A stretch of 64,000 nucleotides of DNA from DATKFM01 sp963810485 (GCA_963810485.1 CAWENQ010000004.1:62001-126000), one strand, 5' to 3'. Counted from the first letter of the stretch, positions 49,291 to 58,175 are shown. The notes: a model not told the origin generated them from the letters alone. Translations and numbers: made by a program.

Positions 49291-49497
49291 ATGGATGAGT
49301 TTCCCCGAATTGGCCAAGAGCTCGCCGATGCGCAGGCGCAGCTCGACGAAGTGTTGGCCCGATGCGCGATTCGACTGAAGGCTTTCGACGGCGTTGCCGC
49401 CGCCAACGACAACGCGCTCTTCCCCGGTCGGAGTGCGTCATCAAATGATTCGACAGTCGCTACCGCCAGTTCTGACAATTGTGAGATAGCGGGTTAG
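49291..49497 (+). CDS. small protein of unknown function, predicted SOS-induced
   Basis: 68 residues: MDEFPRIGQELADAQAQLDE is an acidic, probably amphipathic helix, then a middle with two Cys separated along the chain and a Ser/Asn/Thr-rich tail. GGAGG lies 7 nt before ATG 49291. It follows a LexA-type promoter. I recognise no family. It has no membrane segment, unlike the known Caulobacter SOS division inhibitors SidA/DidA, so similarity in role is not established. Confidence 0.6.
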   Translation: MDEFPRIGQELADAQAQLDEVLARCAIRLKAFDGVAAANDNALFPGRSASSNDSTVATASSDNCEIAG

Positions 49498-49622
49498 CAA
49501 CAGGACGCATCGTTTTACCCTGACAGCCGCGCGGCATTGCCTCGCCGTAAGCGCCCTCCTAGAGTCGCGCCGGTTCGCCGCCATAGCGCGGCCAAGAAAT
49601 TCGTCAGAGAGGATCCGCCGTC

Positions 49623-51011
49623 ATGGCTGAGCAGAAGACCATCACCCCGATCGACGGCAGCCTGCTGGTCGTACGCAAGCTTGCGACGCGGAATCAAATC
49701 GCCGACGCTCTCACCACGGCGCGCAAGGCGCAGACTGCGTGGAAGCATGTCCCGGTGGGCGAGCGCGGCCGGATCATCGCCAAGGCGGTGGACTACTTCG
49801 TCGCCAACAAGCAGGAGATCGCCGAGGAGCTGACCCGTCAGATCGGCCGTCCCATCGGGCAATCGCCGGGCGAAATGCGCGGTTTCGAGGAGCGCGCCCG
49901 CTACATGATCGAGATCGCGCCCAGTGCCCTCGGCGACGTTCCCGTCGAGCCCAAACCCGGCTTCACCCGCTTCATCCGCCGGGAGCCTCTCGGCGTGGTC
50001 TTCATCGTTGCCCCCTGGAACTTCCCCTATCTCACCTCGGTCAATGGCGTGGTGCCGGCGCTGATGGCCGGCAATGCGGTCATCCTCAAGCATTCCGCGC
50101 AGACGCCGCTCTGCGCCGAGCGATTCGCCGCCGCCTTCAAGGAAGCCGGGCTGCCCAAGGGCCTGTTCCAGCATCTTCACATGTCCCATGACGACACGCT
50201 CAGACTGATCAGCACCGATGGGATCGATTATGTGAACTTCACCGGCAGCGTGTCCGCCGGCCATTCAATCGTGCAGGCGGCCGCCGACCGGTTCATCGGC
50301 CTCGGGCTCGAGCTCGGCGGCTGCGATCCGGCCTATGTGCGCGCCGACGCGAACCTGGCGCATGCCGTCGAGAACCTGGTCGACGGCGCAATGTTCAACT
50401 CCGGTCAGTCCTGCTGCGGCATTCAGCGGGTGTATGTACATCAGCATGTCCACAAGCAATTCCTCGAGGGCTTCGTCGAGCTGACCAAGAAGTACAATCT
50501 GGGCAATCCGCTGGAGAGCGGCGTCAATCTCGGCCCGGTCGTGCGCGCCCGCGCTGCCGATGAGATCCGCAGCCAGGTGGCCAAGGCCTCGCGCCAGGGC
50601 GCCAAGCCCCTGATCGATCCCAAGCTCTTCAAAGCCGACAAGAAAGGGACCGCCTATGTGGCGCCCCAAGTGTTCAAGGTCGACAGCAACAGCAACTCGG
50701 TGATGCAGGAGGAATGCTTCGGTCCTGTCGCCGGGATCATGAAGGTGCGGAACGACGATGAAGCGATCCGCCATATGAACGACAGCGACTTCGGCCTCAC
50801 CGCCGCCATCTGGACCTCGGACGAGAAAGCGGCACTCGACATCGGCAATCGCATCGACACCGGCACCTGGTTCATGAACCGCTGTGACTATCTCGACCCG
50901 GCGCTCGGCTGGACTGGCGTCAAGGATTCCGGCCGCGGCTGCACGCTTTCCCGTGTCGGCTATGAATATCTGACTCGGCCGAAATCGTTCCACCTGCGCA
51001 CGCAGATCTAG
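49623..51011 (+). CDS. aldehyde dehydrogenase family protein
   Basis: 462 residues. APWNFPYLTSVNG, the glycine loop NFTGSVSAGHS, the general-base LELGG, and the catalytic Cys in FNSGQSCCG, then EECFGPVAGIM near the C-terminus. Oxidises an aldehyde to the acid with NAD(P)+. It may act with the upstream SDR and glutamine-synthetase-like enzymes. The start has AGAGGA about 12 nt upstream. Confidence 0.93.
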   Translation: MAEQKTITPIDGSLLVVRKLATRNQIADALTTARKAQTAWKHVPVGERGRIIAKAVDYFVANKQEIAEELTRQIGRPIGQSPGEMRGFEERARYMIEIAPSALGDVPVEPKPGFTRFIRREPLGVVFIVAPWNFPYLTSVNGVVPALMAGNAVILKHSAQTPLCAERFAAAFKEAGLPKGLFQHLHMSHDDTLRLISTDGIDYVNFTGSVSAGHSIVQAAADRFIGLGLELGGCDPAYVRADANLAHAVENLVDGAMFNSGQSCCGIQRVYVHQHVHKQFLEGFVELTKKYNLGNPLESGVNLGPVVRARAADEIRSQVAKASRQGAKPLIDPKLFKADKKGTAYVAPQVFKVDSNSNSVMQEECFGPVAGIMKVRNDDEAIRHMNDSDFGLTAAIWTSDEKAALDIGNRIDTGTWFMNRCDYLDPALGWTGVKDSGRGCTLSRVGYEYLTRPKSFHLRTQI

Positions 51012-51143
51012 GATTACCGTCACACCGCACGCATACCGTCATACAAATAGCGGAACAACCGGCATCGCATCCTCAGGCTGTTTCTCCTAAGGCCTTGTTG
51101 AATTGGGTCTCGTATCGTTTCGCGCGCGGAAATTTACCATCTT

Positions 51144-51159
51144 TGTGACCAAGCTCACA
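51144..51159. promoter_or_regulatory. CRP-family consensus operator
   Basis: TGTGA-CCAAGC-TCACA matches the CRP consensus TGTGA-N6-TCACA exactly. It lies 92 bp upstream of the SARP/TolB/TPR gene. Confidence 0.55.
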
Positions 51160-51251
51160 TTCCGCACCTCGGCGTGGTGCAATGACTCTGCCGCGCCTAG
51201 CGTAGGGATTCGATCTCCCGTCCGTGACATCTTCTTGGCCCTTGGCGAAGA

Positions 51252-53510
51252 ATGTTCGACAAATCACACTCTGAGATCTTGGAAATCCCCATGGACATGC
51301 CGTTACCCGACGCCGCCACCCGGCCCGCTTTCCGGCTCAAGCTGCTGGGAGGCTTTTCCGCGCATGGCCCGCGCGGCGAGCTGCTGGAGATCGTCGGCCA
51401 GAAGGATCGCGCCCTGCTCGCCTATCTTGCCTTGTCGCCCGGCGTGGCCCACGGCCGTGACAAGCTGGCAGCGCTGCTGTGGAGCGACCATGGCGAGCGG
51501 CAGGCACGCGACAGCCTGAAGCAATGCCTGCTCCGGCTCCGGCGCGCCCTGGCCGCCATCCAGCCGGACGCCGTCGCCGGCGACCGCCAGACCGTCGCCT
51601 TCCAGCCTGATGACATCGAGGTCGACGCCGTCAGGTTCGCGCAGCTCGCCACGACAGCGGACGGGCTGGATCAGGCGGTCGACTTGTTCCAAGGAGATCT
51701 GCTGGATGGGCTCAGCGTCCGCGCCGCCGCCTTCGAGGACTGGCTGCTGGTGGAACGGCAACGGTTGCGCCAGCTCGCCATTGACGCGCTCTCGCAATCT
51801 CTCGCCCAGGCCCAGGCCGCCGGGCTGCGCGACAATGTCGCCGCGAGGGCCCGGCGCCTGTTGTCGCTCGACCCCCTGCAGGAAGGTGCCTGTCGGGCGC
51901 TGATGCAACTCCATGCCGACCGGGCGGAACGCGCCCAGGCGCTGAAGCTGTTCGAAAGCTTCCGCGACCGGCTGCAACAAGAACTCGGCGTCAAGCCGGA
52001 GTTGGACACGCAGCGTTTGTACGATGCGATCCGCCTGCAGCGCGCGGGCGCATCGCCTTCGACGCCCGTTCCCGAGACGCCCGTCGCAGCGGCGCCCACG
52101 GAGCAATCCGTCAAGCCGTCGATCGCCGTGCTGCCCTTCCAGGCCGCGAGCGACGATCCCGAGCCCGAGCAATTTGCCGACGGCCTGACGGAAGCAATCA
52201 TCATCGACCTGTCTCAGGTGTCCGGCCTGTTCACCGCCGCGCGCCACAGCGTCTTCGCCTTGAAGGGCCAGCCGCTTGATATCTCGCGCATCGCCCGCGA
52301 ATTGAATGTCCGATATGTGATCAGCGGCAGCGTGCGGCAGGCCGGAGACCGCCTGCGCATCACCGCCCAGCTCATCGACAGCGGCACCAGCGGCCATGTC
52401 TGGGGCATGCGCTATGACCGCAGCCTCAGCGACATCTTCGCGCTGCAGGACGAGATCTCCAAGACCATCGCTGACGTGCTGAAGGTACAGCTATTGCCGT
52501 CGGAGGTGGAGAGCATCGCCAGCCGCTCCACCAGCAGCAGCGCCGCCTACGAATACTTCCTGCGCGGCCGCTCTTTCTATCTGCGCGGCCTCGACAAGCG
52601 CTGCTTGCGCATCGCCCGCGACATGTATGCCAAGGCGGTGGAGATCGATCCAGGCTATGCCCGCGCCCATGCAGGCATCGCGATTTGCGACGGCTATCTC
52701 ACCATGAGCGATCCCCGCATGTCCTGGGCCACGGCGCTGCGGGAAAGCGAGCACGCGCTGAAGCTGGAGCCCAATCTGGCGGAAGCCCATGCGGCCCGCG
52801 GGCTCGCGCTTTATGGCACAGGACGCCTTAAGGACGCGGTTCTCGCCTTCCAGCAGGCTCTTGAACTCAATCCAAATCTGTTCGAAGCCTGCTTCTTCTG
52901 GGGCGAAGTCTGCCAGGTTCAGAACCAGCGTGAGCAGGCGGTGGCTCTGTTCCAGCGCGCCGCCGAGCTCCGCCCCAATGACTATCGTTCCCTCGGCTTT
53001 CTGGCGACAGCGTACAAGATCATCGGCGATCAGGATCAGGCCATGGCCGCGGCTCGCCGCTGCTTCGAGCGCGTGGAAGCCGCCGTCAAGCTGCATCCCG
53101 ACAATGCCGGCGCGCTGGCCTTCGGCGCTATCGCCCTCGCGGAGATGGGCCAGACGCAACAGGCGGAGGATTGGGCCACCCGCGCGATCATGATCGGGCC
53201 CGACGATCATCTCGTGCAATACAATGTCGCCTGCGCCCAGGTGCTGCTCGGCAATGCCGATGCCGCCGTTACCCATCTGGAAAGCGCCTTCGCCGCATCG
53301 CCGGATTTCCGCCGCTGGCTGGCAGAATGGCTGGCCCATGACGCCGACTTCGATCCCCTGCGCAGCCATCCGCGCTTCCAGGCGCTGACCGAGCGGCTGA
53401 ACTTCTGGAGCACCATGCGGATGCCGCCGGCGACCGTCCGGCCATCGCGGTACTGCCCTTCGTCAATATCGCCGGCGATCCCGAGCAGGAATACTTCGCC
53501 GACGGACTGA
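51252..53510 (+). CDS. SARP-type regulator: BTAD domain + TolB-like + TPR repeats (first module)
   Basis: 752 residues. Residues about 15-250 are an OmpR-like DNA-binding plus bacterial transcriptional activation (BTAD) domain: RLKLLGGFSAHGPRGELLE, LLALLWSDHG-type helices, DLFQGDLLDGL, LRQLAIDALSQSLAQAQ, and ELGVKPELDTQRLYDAI. A TolB-like N-terminal domain follows (SIAVLPFQAASDDPEPEQFA, EISKTIADVLKVQLLPSEVE), then TPRs to about residue 720. The last ~25 residues are out of frame with the homologous continuation. A one-base deletion near 53,410 would fuse it to the next module. CRP-like site upstream. Confidence 0.85.
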   Translation: MFDKSHSEILEIPMDMPLPDAATRPAFRLKLLGGFSAHGPRGELLEIVGQKDRALLAYLALSPGVAHGRDKLAALLWSDHGERQARDSLKQCLLRLRRALAAIQPDAVAGDRQTVAFQPDDIEVDAVRFAQLATTADGLDQAVDLFQGDLLDGLSVRAAAFEDWLLVERQRLRQLAIDALSQSLAQAQAAGLRDNVAARARRLLSLDPLQEGACRALMQLHADRAERAQALKLFESFRDRLQQELGVKPELDTQRLYDAIRLQRAGASPSTPVPETPVAAAPTEQSVKPSIAVLPFQAASDDPEPEQFADGLTEAIIIDLSQVSGLFTAARHSVFALKGQPLDISRIARELNVRYVISGSVRQAGDRLRITAQLIDSGTSGHVWGMRYDRSLSDIFALQDEISKTIADVLKVQLLPSEVESIASRSTSSSAAYEYFLRGRSFYLRGLDKRCLRIARDMYAKAVEIDPGYARAHAGIAICDGYLTMSDPRMSWATALRESEHALKLEPNLAEAHAARGLALYGTGRLKDAVLAFQQALELNPNLFEACFFWGEVCQVQNQREQAVALFQRAAELRPNDYRSLGFLATAYKIIGDQDQAMAAARRCFERVEAAVKLHPDNAGALAFGAIALAEMGQTQQAEDWATRAIMIGPDDHLVQYNVACAQVLLGNADAAVTHLESAFAASPDFRRWLAEWLAHDADFDPLRSHPRFQALTERLNFWSTMRMPPATVRPSRYCPSSISPAIPSRNTSPTD

Positions 53511-53539
53511 CAGAGGACATCGTCACCGATCTCTCGCAG

Positions 53540-54745
53540 GTGTCGTCGCTGTTCGTCGCCGCGCGCCACAGCATGCAGGCCTTCAAGGGGCGGCAGCCCG
53601 ACATGCGCAAGCTGGCCCATGATCTCAACGTGGACTATGTGCTCGAAGGCGCGGTGCGGAAGGAAGGGCGCTGCGTGCGCATCAATGCGCGCCTCGTCGA
53701 CGGCGCCACCGGCGATCACCTCTGGGCCAACCGTTATGACCGGAGCGTCGACGACATCTTCGCCCTGCAGGACGAGATCTCCAAGAGCATCGTCGACACA
53801 TTGCGTGTGAAGCTGCTGCCGGTGGAAATCGAGACCATCGCCAGCCGCTCCACCAAGAATCCGGCCGCCTATGAGCACTACCTCCTCGGCCGTTCTTTCT
53901 ATCTCCGCGGCATGGACTCGCGCAGCCTGCGCATCGCCCGCGATCTCTACGCCAAGGCTTGCGAGATCGATCCCGGTTATGCCCGCGCCCGCGCCGGCAT
54001 GGCGATTTGCGAATCCCATCTGTCGATGCGCGATCCCGGCGCGACCGAGGCGCCGCTCCGCAACAGCGACCGGGCGCTGGAACTGGCGCCGAACTCCGCC
54101 GAGGCCCATGCTGCAAAGGGTCTCGCCCTCTACGTCACCGGATACTTCGCCGAAGCCGCGGCCCTGTTCGATCGCGCCATGACCCTCGATGCCAATTTGT
54201 TCGAGGCCTATTTCTTCGATGGCCGCTGCCGCCGCATCCAGGGACAGCGGGAGCTGGCGGCGGCGCGCTTTGCCCGCGCGGTGGAACTGCGACCGAACGA
54301 TTTCCGTTCCGTCGGCATGCTCGCCGAGGAATACCGCGCGCTGGGCCGCATCGAGGAAGCCCGCGCCACGGAGCGCCGCTGCCTCGAGCGCCTCGCCGCT
54401 GAGGTGAAAGCCCATCCGGAAAATGCCGATGCCTGGGCCTTCGGCAGCGCCATCCTCGCCCATCTGGACGAGCCGGAGCGCGCGGCGGTGTGGGCATCGC
54501 GAGCGCAGATCATGACGCCCGGCGACTATCTCGTGCTCTACAACGTGGCGCGCACCTATGCGCTGCTGGGCGATGTTCCGGGCGCGCTCGACCGCCTTGA
54601 GCAGGCTTTCGATGTCCAGCCGGCGATCCAACGCCGGCTTGCCGCCTGGCTGCCGCTTGACCAGGACCTCGACGCATTGCGCGGCGAGCCGCGATTTTGC
54701 GCGCTCAAGACAAGGCTTGGCCGTAGATTTCCCGAACCCGGCTGA
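53540..54745 (+). CDS. second TolB-like + TPR module (likely same protein as the upstream gene)
   Basis: 401 residues from ATG 53540, but the same frame is open back to about 53,411 and encodes the start of the TolB-like domain (PAIAVLPFVNIAGDPEQEYF, ADGLTEDIVTDL) with no start codon. It copies the first module closely: AARHSMQAFKGRQPDMRK mirrors AARHSVFALKGQPLDISR, and YDRSVDDIFALQDEISKSIV mirrors YDRSLSDIFALQDEISKTIA. The repeat AYEHYLLGRSFYLRGMDSRS is also shared. So it is a tandem duplication, probably joined to the upstream reading by a frameshift. TPR-type C-terminus to 54,745. Confidence 0.75.
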   Translation: MSSLFVAARHSMQAFKGRQPDMRKLAHDLNVDYVLEGAVRKEGRCVRINARLVDGATGDHLWANRYDRSVDDIFALQDEISKSIVDTLRVKLLPVEIETIASRSTKNPAAYEHYLLGRSFYLRGMDSRSLRIARDLYAKACEIDPGYARARAGMAICESHLSMRDPGATEAPLRNSDRALELAPNSAEAHAAKGLALYVTGYFAEAAALFDRAMTLDANLFEAYFFDGRCRRIQGQRELAAARFARAVELRPNDFRSVGMLAEEYRALGRIEEARATERRCLERLAAEVKAHPENADAWAFGSAILAHLDEPERAAVWASRAQIMTPGDYLVLYNVARTYALLGDVPGALDRLEQAFDVQPAIQRRLAAWLPLDQDLDALRGEPRFCALKTRLGRRFPEPG

Positions 54746-54812
54746 TCGTTTTGCAACTCCGGAGACGTTGAGTTCGCCTCTGCGTGCCAGGCGCATCGTT
54801 GCGCCGATCAAC

Positions 54813-55718
54813 CTATCTGAATGTGCAGTTCAGATGCATCACCTTCGATGCGGCAGTGGTAAGATCACTGACTTCAAACAACCTGAACTCCCAGAGTTCC
54901 TGCTGCTCCGGCTGCCAGCTAAACAGATAGGTCTTATCCCGGTAGGTCAGGATGCCGTTCAAGCTCGATTGCGGCTGATTTGCCTGATAGTCATAGGGAT
55001 CCTCCGGGCTGAGGATATCGGCCGCGAGGCAGGCGGGTCCGCGAACCATTTTGTAGTTGCTGCCCCAATAGTTCGACATTGCCGGCACTTTCTCGGGCGG
55101 CAGAATGTCATTCCAATTCGCATCGACCGGCGGCAACGCCAATTCGAGCCCGGGAGCTTTCAGGATCGCTTCCCAATAGCTGTAGGCTCGCTCTGAATAG
55201 AACACGACTTCGTCGCCATTCTTCGCGTCGTTGTCTATGTCCGTGACATACAGCTTGAAGTTTCTGGTGCCATATTCATATCCGTCCAGCAGCCTGCCAT
55301 CGGACATGTGGTATGGCAGTTGCGGAAAGTCATTGTACAAGAGCAGCGGAGCGGGACCGAGCTGCGAGTTCATGGCAAGGGTGGGGCACCTGTCCTGCCA
55401 CGGGCGAAACGCGGGGTCGTCGTAGCGCTCGGACCGGGCCACCGGTTCGACGATGCCGACGGCAGCGCCCGCTTCGAAGTCCGCGAGGAACTGCCGGCAC
55501 CAGCTCCGCTGCTCTTCGGTTTGCGCCGGCGGCGCCATGAGAAACAGCCGGGTTCGCTCATCTCGCAGCATCTTTTCGAGTTGCGCCAGTTTGGCCGATT
55601 CCGGCGCGATCGGCGGTGGATAGTTGTCCTGCGCGGCGCCCGCCAGCGGGAGAAGGAGGACGTAGCCGGCCAGTACAGCCTTCGAGAGAATTCGCCCTGC
55701 CGCGACCATGTTGTTCAC
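54813..55718 (-). CDS. secreted protein of unknown function
   Basis: 301 residues with a Sec signal peptide (AVLAGYVLLLPLAGAAQD cleavage region). The mature protein is aromatic- and acid-rich, with DIDNDAKNGDEVVFYSERAY and QLPYHMSDGRLLDGYEYG, and paired Cys (SWCRQF, DRCPTL, PACLAAD, LNCTFR). No family recognised. It stands alone between the TPR gene (convergent) and the SOS-controlled gene. Confidence 0.68.
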   Translation of the reverse strand: MNNMVAAGRILSKAVLAGYVLLLPLAGAAQDNYPPPIAPESAKLAQLEKMLRDERTRLFLMAPPAQTEEQRSWCRQFLADFEAGAAVGIVEPVARSERYDDPAFRPWQDRCPTLAMNSQLGPAPLLLYNDFPQLPYHMSDGRLLDGYEYGTRNFKLYVTDIDNDAKNGDEVVFYSERAYSYWEAILKAPGLELALPPVDANWNDILPPEKVPAMSNYWGSNYKMVRGPACLAADILSPEDPYDYQANQPQSSLNGILTYRDKTYLFSWQPEQQELWEFRLFEVSDLTTAASKVMHLNCTFR

Positions 55719-55848
55719 CCATCCGCTTCTTGCATCTCTCGACTATAGGTTTATCGGCGCACCATCAATACAACCGTTGGAATGGGGCTTGTCCATGGGA
55801 GTGCGCCCGCTGTCGCTCGTTCCGCTGGCATGCCATAAGAGCAAAACG

Positions 55849-56715
55849 CTACGGATTCGCGGCCGGCAGACGATCGAACGGATTGCCGCCGTTCCGGCGC
55901 TCTTCCAGAATCGATTCCAGATGGGCCTTGTTGGCCTTCGTTGCATACTTCGCGGCCAAAAGAACGCCGTTGGCAGCTGCGCCGGGAATGGTCACGCTTC
56001 TGGCAATATTCGCCGCGCCGGCGCCGACAAGGCCCAGCTCGCCGATGTCCTGCGCGTCGCCGGCATAGTCGAGAATGTTGAGGAAATCTCGGCGCCGGAT
56101 GTGATCGCTAATCTCTTTATCGGACATCGACCATAGCGACTGGTATGGGCTGGCTTTTGCTGCGGCGACATGTTCTTGCAAGCGGCCTGCCAAAGGCCAG
56201 AGGTCGGGACGATATTCGCTCGTCGCCATTTTGTTGATCAGGCCAAGGACATTCCTTTGCGATCGGGGATCCAGATGCCGATAGGCGTGGATGCCCGCGA
56301 GGATCGGGACGATGTCCGAGTCCGCATGCAGCGCGAGGTCCCTGCTCTCGCCCCTGAGGTCGACATACTCGACCATGGCGAGCACCGCCCAGCGCCATTC
56401 CGAAATCGAGTCGTCCCTTTTGAATTGCAGAGAGTCCAGATCATCCGCCGGACCGCGGCTACTTTCCGCCGTCGCGGCCGCAAGCTGACGTTCCGCCTCG
56501 TCGCGGAGGGCGTCGGCGGCGCCGTGACGCGCTTCGATAGCCTGAGCCGCATCGCCGACAGTGGGCCCCTGCGCCGGCCGCGCCGGCTTAGGGATCGACC
56601 AGCCATGAGCCTGCAGCCGGTCCATCATGCTGGCCATACGGCGTTTTCGCCGATCCTCCTTGCCCAACAAGCTGCGCACCCGCGAAGCCGCATCGCTGAC
56701 GTCTTTGCCGGCCAT
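55849..56715 (-). CDS. protein of unknown function, predicted LexA-controlled
   Basis: 288 residues, mostly alpha-helical and soluble by appearance: a basic N-terminal part (SLLGKEDRRKRRMASMMDRL), a middle with EWRWAVLAMVEYVDLRGESR, HADSDIVPILAGIHAYRHLD, SMSDKEISDHIRRRDFLNIL, then a Gly/Ala-rich segment GLVGAGAANIARSVTIPGAA and a short charged C-terminus. No family recognised. The start is ATG 56715, since GGGAGGA sits 5 nt upstream and too close to ATG 56718. It is divergent from the Fe-alcohol dehydrogenase gene and preceded by a LexA box. Confidence 0.68.
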   Translation of the reverse strand: MAGKDVSDAASRVRSLLGKEDRRKRRMASMMDRLQAHGWSIPKPARPAQGPTVGDAAQAIEARHGAADALRDEAERQLAAATAESSRGPADDLDSLQFKRDDSISEWRWAVLAMVEYVDLRGESRDLALHADSDIVPILAGIHAYRHLDPRSQRNVLGLINKMATSEYRPDLWPLAGRLQEHVAAAKASPYQSLWSMSDKEISDHIRRRDFLNILDYAGDAQDIGELGLVGAGAANIARSVTIPGAAANGVLLAAKYATKANKAHLESILEERRNGGNPFDRLPAANP

Positions 56716-56748
56716 CATGTCCTCCCGCTGCAGGATACGCGATATACT

Positions 56749-56793
56749 GTATTATGCGTATTTCTGCCGAAGTGTCAAGAACAAAAAGAGAAC
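56749..56793 (-). promoter_or_regulatory. LexA-type SOS promoter (minus strand)
   Basis: Read on the minus strand: GTTC-TCTTTTT-GTTC (56,793-56,779) is the alphaproteobacterial LexA consensus. It directly abuts TTGACA (56,778-56,773), and 17-18 bp later is ATAATAC (-10). The downstream gene is the 288-residue unknown. This is the same layout as the promoter at 49,215. Confidence 0.65.
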
Positions 56794-56892
56794 AATCATC
56801 GGATTTCACCCTGTCAAAGCCACTCCCCGGCGCTAGATTGGCGCCTCTTCCATCGCCAAAGACCCAAGCAAGAAACACAACGAGGACCCGTC

Positions 56893-58062
56893 ATGACCGC
56901 TGCTGCTCCCCGCGGAAATTGGAACTATCCCACCAAGGTGAAATTCGGCGCCGGCCGCATCGCCGAGTTGCCCGACGCCTGCAAGGAACTGGGCATGAAG
57001 CGGCCGCTGATCGTCACCGATCCGGGCCTCGCCGTGCTGCCGATGATCAAGGACGCGGTCGCCGCCTGCGAGAAAGCTGGGCTCGGCGTCGCTGTGTTCT
57101 CCGACATCAAGAGCAATCCCAACGGCAAGAATGTCGAAGACGGTCTCAAGGTCCTGCGCGCCGGCAAGCATGACGGCGTCGTCGCCTTCGGCGGCGGCAG
57201 CGCGCTCGATGCCGGCAAAGCCATCGCACTGATGGCCGGGCAGAAACTGCCGATCTGGGACTTCGAGGATGTGGGCGACAACTGGCTGCGGGTCGATCCT
57301 GCCGGCGTAGCGCCGATCATCGCCGTGCCCACCACCTCCGGCACCGGTTCGGAGGTCGGCCGCGTCTCCGTCATCACCAAGGAGGACACGCACCAGAAAA
57401 AGCTGATCTTCCATCCGAAGGTGCAGCCCTCGATCGTCATCGACGACCCCGCGCTCACCATCGGCCTGCCGCCGAAGATCACTGCCGCGACGGGCATGGA
57501 CGCGCTGGCCCACTGCTTCGAGGCCTATTGCGCCCCCGGCTATCACCCGATGGCCGACGGCATCGCGCTCGAAGGCATGCGGCTGATCAAGGAATGGCTG
57601 CCGATCGCGGTCAGGGACGGCAAGAACCTGGAGGCGCGCTCCCACATGATGGCGGCGGCCACCATGGGTGCCACGGCGTTTCAGAAAGGCCTGGGCGCGA
57701 TCCACTCGCTCTCCCATCCCGTCGGCGCGGTGTATGACACCCATCACGGCCTGACCAATGCCGTGGTCATGCCCTATGTCATGCAGTTCAACCGCCAGGC
57801 GATCGAGGAGAAGATGACGCGGCTCGCCGCCTATCTCGGCCTGAAGAATCCCGGCTATCAGGCGGTGCTCGACTGGGTGCTGGCGCTGCGCCAGGAGATC
57901 GGCATCCCGCACACGCTCAAGGACATCGGCGTCGGCACCGACAAGTTGGATTCGCTGTCACAGGAAGCCTTCAACGATCCGTCAACGGGCGGCAACCCCG
58001 TCCCCGCCGGCGTGCCGGAGATGAAGCAGATGTTCATCGCGAGCATCGAGGGGCGGTTGTAG
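56893..58062 (+). CDS. iron-containing alcohol dehydrogenase (type III)
   Basis: 389 residues. NAD region FGGGSALDAGKAIALM and AVPTTSGTGSEVG. Iron ligands: Asp in ATGMDALAHCFEAY, His within that stretch, and the pair in IHSLSHPVGAVYDTHHGLTN, all present. It oxidises a primary alcohol or a hydroxyacid; 1,3-propanediol, butanol or 4-hydroxybutyrate types cannot be separated from sequence alone. ATG 56893; the frame extends far upstream without homology. Confidence 0.92.
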   Translation: MTAAAPRGNWNYPTKVKFGAGRIAELPDACKELGMKRPLIVTDPGLAVLPMIKDAVAACEKAGLGVAVFSDIKSNPNGKNVEDGLKVLRAGKHDGVVAFGGGSALDAGKAIALMAGQKLPIWDFEDVGDNWLRVDPAGVAPIIAVPTTSGTGSEVGRVSVITKEDTHQKKLIFHPKVQPSIVIDDPALTIGLPPKITAATGMDALAHCFEAYCAPGYHPMADGIALEGMRLIKEWLPIAVRDGKNLEARSHMMAAATMGATAFQKGLGAIHSLSHPVGAVYDTHHGLTNAVVMPYVMQFNRQAIEEKMTRLAAYLGLKNPGYQAVLDWVLALRQEIGIPHTLKDIGVGTDKLDSLSQEAFNDPSTGGNPVPAGVPEMKQMFIASIEGRL

Positions 58063-58082
58063 GACACAACGGCACGGATCTT

Positions 58083-58175
58083 GTAGGGGCGGGTTTCAAA
58101 CCCGCCCCTACCGATGCGGGAATAATTTCCAGAAGCGGTGCTACGTCGGCAGGGCGGGTTTGAAACCCGCCCCTA
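58083..58175. repeat. pair of palindromic repeats (GGGCGGGTTT type), inverted
   Basis: Copy 1 is GTAGGGGCGGGTTT-C-AAACCCGCCCCTAC (58,083-58,111), a 14-bp stem with a 1-nt loop. Copy 2 is GGGCGGGTTT-G-AAACCCGCCC (58,152-58,172), followed by CTACTG and preceded by CA. The two are inverted relative to each other, and lie between two co-directional genes. Confidence 0.8.

Noticed and set aside
58083..58175. CRISPR array from repeated palindromes
   Set aside because: Only two copies, self-complementary, inverted and without uniform spacers; no cas genes.
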